Shown: piece by piece, positions 12,275 to 14,747 of the stretch
How positions within the stretch are numbered: position 1 is the stretch's first letter
Layout of the letters: the number at the start of each line of letters is the position of its first letter
Assembly (NCBI GenBank): GCA_017411905.1
Contig: JAFQPB010000015.1
Location: 1 to 14,747 of the forward strand
Source: Oscillospiraceae bacterium
GTDB taxonomy: Bacteria > Bacillota_A > Clostridia > Oscillospirales > Oscillospiraceae
Direction: 5' to 3'
Length of the DNA: 14,747 bases
The notes under the pieces: generated by a model
What the model was told of the DNA's origin: nothing
The model's input: only the letters and a program-made list of their open reading frames with translations
Database searches by the model: none
Position numbers and translations under genes: made by a program

Positions 12275-14747
12275 TTACGCATCAATGGTAGAAATGGTCT
12301 GTGTGGTCTCCTCCAGAACATCCAGAAGAACGCGGACGGTGTCCATTGCTGTAAAGATGGTCACATTGTTCTCCGTTGCCAGCATACGAATCGCAGAACC
12401 GTCATTGTCGGAGCCTTCCGAGCCGGGTTCTTTGGTATTGATCACATAGGCAATGTGACCCTGACGGAGTGCCTCCGGGATCTCCTCACTGCCATCGCTG
12501 ATCTTCTGCAAAATATGGGTGCGGATGCCGTTGGCCTTCAGGAAGTTGGCCGTACCCTCGGTGGCCTGAATATTAAAACCAAGGTTATAGAACCGACGGA
12601 TGAGCGGCAGTGCCTCCTCCTTATCCCGGTCAGCAATGGTGGCAAGAACAGTACCGTAATTTTGCAGGTGCATACCGGATGCCTGCAATGCCTTATAAAG
12701 GGCGCGGTTAAGCTTATCATCGTAGCCGATGGCTTCACCGGTGGACTTCATCTCCGGAGACAGATAGGCATCCAAGCCACGGAGCTTGTTGAAGGAGAAT
12801 ACCGGCACCTTTACATACCAGCGCTTCTTTTCGTCCGGATAGATATCAAAGATTCCCTGCTCCTTCAGGCTCTTGCCGAGAATGACCTCGGTGGCAATAT
12901 CTGCAAGGGAGTAGCCGGTGGCCTTGGAGAGGAAGGGTACAGTACGGGAGGAACGGGGGTTGACCTCAATAATATAGACATTTTCGTCCTTATCCACGAT
13001 AAATTGGATGTTATAGAGGCCGATTATACCGATACCAAGACCCAATTTTTTAGCGTACTGCAAGATAATGCCCTTGACCTTATTGGAGATACTGAAAGGC
13101 GGATAGACGGAAATAGAGTCACCGGAGTGGACACCGGTACGCTCTACCAGCTCCATAATACCGGGTACAAATACGTTGATGCCGTCACAGATGGCATCAA
13201 TCTCCACTTCTCTGCCCTCGATATACTTATCCACAAGGACGGGCTTGTCCTCGTCGATCTCAACGGCAGTTTTCAGGTAGTGGCGAAGCTGCTCCTCGTT
13301 GGCAACGATCTGCATTGCCCGGCCACCGAGTACAAAGCTGGGGCGCACCAGTACAGGATAACCGATCTCTGCAGCGGCGCGGATACCGTCCTCAATTTTG
13401 GTAACGGCCTGTCCCTTAGCTCTGGGAATATCCAATTCGTTCAGCAAATTCTCAAATGCATTCCGATCCTCTGCCCGGTCAATAGCCGCACAGTCGGTGC
13501 CTATAATCTTTACGCCCCGGTCTGTCAGCGGCTGTGCCAAATTGATAGCCGTCTGCCCGCCCAAGGAGGCAATTACACCCTCCGGCTTTTCAAACTCGAT
13601 GATATTCATCACATCTTCCGGGGTCAGGGGCTCGAAATACAGCTTATCGGCAGTCGTGTAGTCAGTAGAGACCGTCTCCGGGTTATTGTTAATAATGATG
13701 GCCTCATAGCCGGAATTTTTAATGGTCATAACGGCATGGACAGTAGAATAGTCAAATTCCACACCCTGACCGATGCGGATAGGGCCTGCGCCCAGTACGA
13801 TGATTTTCTTCTTATCCGTCAGCACGGATGCATTTTCATCGGAGTAGGAAGAATAGAAATACGGAATATAGGCACCGGTGTGGCAAGTGTCTACCATCTT
13901 AAATACAGGGAACAACTTGTGCACCTTGCGGAAATTGTAGACCTCCATTTCTTGGGTCTTCCACATTCTTGCCACATATTTGTCGCTAAAGCCCATTTTC
14001 TTCGCATCCCGGAGGGTCGCAAGGTCAAAGGGATTTTCCTTTAGGGTCTCTTCCATTTCTACGATTTTACGGATAGACTCCAAGAAATACGCGGTAATTT
14101 GGGTGATTTCGTGGATTTCCTCCACCGTTACGCCCCGCGCCAACAGCTCTGCAATGGCAAAAATGTTATCGCTGCGGAACTGGCAGATATATGCCTTCAG
14201 CTCCTCATTCGTCATATTATCAAATTTGGCGTGATAGATGTGGTTAACACCGATCTCCAATGAACGGATGCCCTTTAAGAGTGCCTCCTCCAAATTTGAG
14301 CCGATGCCCATGATCTCGCCGGTGGCCTTCATCTGCGTACCCAAAACGTTGGATGCACCGGTAAACTTATCAAAGGGGAAGCGGGGCAATTTGGCGATCA
14401 CATAGTCAAGCTGGGGTTCAAAGGCCGCGTTTGTGTTCGCGATCTTGATCTCCTCCAAGGACATACCCACAGCGATCTTGGCAGTGACCCGGGCAATGGG
14501 ATAGCCCGAAGCCTTGGATGCCAGCGCAGAAGACCGGGACACGCGGGGATTGACCTCGATGAGGTAGTATTCACTGGTGGTGGGATTGAGGGCAAACTGC
14601 ACATTACAGCCGCCTTCGATCTTCAGCTCCCGGATCAGCTTGATGGCGCTGCTCTGCAGCATTTTCTGATCCTTTTCAGACAGAGTCATAATGGGTGCGA
14701 CTACGATAGAGTCACCGGTATGGACACCAACGGGATCGATATTTTCC
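12275..14747 (-). CDS. carB: Carbamoyl phosphate synthase large subunit (5' end outside window)
   Basis: The C-terminal 823 residues of an enzyme of roughly 1,060-1,070. It makes carbamoyl phosphate from bicarbonate, ATP and ammonia delivered by the small subunit CarA. The frame stays open to the window edge, beginning ENIDPVGVHTGDS, which aligns to about residue 235 of other CarB proteins, so about a quarter is missing. An ATG at 14689 is internal, not the start. Seen in order: the rest of the first ATP-grasp domain (IEVNPRVSRSSALASKASG), the oligomerisation domain, the second synthetase half (IRIGQGVEFDYS, ASLGGQTAINLAQPL, IIEVNPRSSRTVPFLSKATG), and a C-terminal MGS-like allosteric domain from about the last 140 residues (LATIADRDKEEA, ATEGTANFL). 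In known enzymes that domain binds UMP or other effectors. It is the most upstream visible operon gene, and carA is expected just outside. Confidence 0.97.
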   Translation of the reverse strand, partial: ENIDPVGVHTGDSIVVAPIMTLSEKDQKMLQSSAIKLIRELKIEGGCNVQFALNPTTSEYYLIEVNPRVSRSSALASKASGYPIARVTAKIAVGMSLEEIKIANTNAAFEPQLDYVIAKLPRFPFDKFTGASNVLGTQMKATGEIMGIGSNLEEALLKGIRSLEIGVNHIYHAKFDNMTNEELKAYICQFRSDNIFAIAELLARGVTVEEIHEITQITAYFLESIRKIVEMEETLKENPFDLATLRDAKKMGFSDKYVARMWKTQEMEVYNFRKVHKLFPVFKMVDTCHTGAYIPYFYSSYSDENASVLTDKKKIIVLGAGPIRIGQGVEFDYSTVHAVMTIKNSGYEAIIINNNPETVSTDYTTADKLYFEPLTPEDVMNIIEFEKPEGVIASLGGQTAINLAQPLTDRGVKIIGTDCAAIDRAEDRNAFENLLNELDIPRAKGQAVTKIEDGIRAAAEIGYPVLVRPSFVLGGRAMQIVANEEQLRHYLKTAVEIDEDKPVLVDKYIEGREVEIDAICDGINVFVPGIMELVERTGVHSGDSISVYPPFSISNKVKGIILQYAKKLGLGIGIIGLYNIQFIVDKDENVYIIEVNPRSSRTVPFLSKATGYSLADIATEVILGKSLKEQGIFDIYPDEKKRWYVKVPVFSFNKLRGLDAYLSPEMKSTGEAIGYDDKLNRALYKALQASGMHLQNYGTVLATIADRDKEEALPLIRRFYNLGFNIQATEGTANFLKANGIRTHILQKISDGSEEIPEALRQGHIAYVINTKEPGSEGSDNDGSAIRMLATENNVTIFTAMDTVRVLLDVLEETTQTISTIDA

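Noticed and set aside
12245..14044. A 599-codon open frame on the + strand.
   Set aside because: It is fully antisense to carB, which has clear family motifs throughout. It has no ribosome site and no recognisable domain.
1..14747. Search for CRISPR arrays, phage or plasmid genes, toxin-antitoxin pairs and riboswitches.
   Set aside because: No regularly spaced repeats, no integrase, transposase or capsid-like proteins, and no leader with recognisable riboswitch or PyrR-binding features were seen. The hairpin repeats are not spaced as a CRISPR array.

Overview
The window looks like chromosomal DNA from a gut-type Clostridia bacterium (Firmicutes), possibly near the Oscillospiraceae/Ruminococcaceae. 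The grounds are a DnaD-domain protein paired with a DnaC/DnaI-type helicase loader, a class 1B dihydroorotate dehydrogenase (PyrD+PyrK), strong AGGAGG-type ribosome binding sites, and short hairpin-rich repeats (AACCTTCCCC...GACGGATGAGG type) that I recall from such genomes. The genus cannot be fixed from sequence alone. Most of the window is ordinary core genome. I saw no phage, transposase, CRISPR array, toxin-antitoxin pair or defence locus.

Layout. Bases 1-230 hold no convincing gene: a likely terminator from an upstream + strand gene, a perfect 12-bp palindrome, and the terminator of a tRNA. A minus-strand tRNA-Leu(UAA) follows, with its own well-formed promoter. Next, on the minus strand, come a replication-initiation pair (DnaD-like protein, then DnaC/DnaI-like loader) and a HAD phosphatase joined by an ATGA overlap, with an extended -10 promoter. 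A MATE transporter (minus) and a small amidohydrolase (plus) diverge from back-to-back promoters. After a degenerate repeat comes an alpha/beta hydrolase (plus) with its own promoter. It converges on the pyrimidine operon at a bidirectional terminator.

The right-hand 8.4 kb is a pyrimidine biosynthesis operon on the minus strand. In transcription order it reads carB (5' end outside the window), pyrK, pyrD, pyrF, a Na+/phosphate cotransporter with a PhoU domain, pyrE, pyrB. Together the enzymes make carbamoyl phosphate, carbamoyl-aspartate, orotate, OMP and UMP. The dihydroorotase step (pyrC), carA and any regulator (such as PyrR) or leader attenuator are not in view.

The most interesting points are these. 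(1) PyrB carries a C-terminal Cys4 zinc domain matching the zinc domain of the ATCase regulatory chain PyrI, with ligand spacing identical to E. coli PyrI, but without PyrI's nucleotide-binding domain. (2) A Na+/Pi cotransporter gene sits inside the pyrimidine operon. (3) A ~100-bp element of five consecutive hairpins lies between carB and pyrK, and a diverged relative lies near 5.3 kb. None of these is proven to be new. They are the parts most worth checking.
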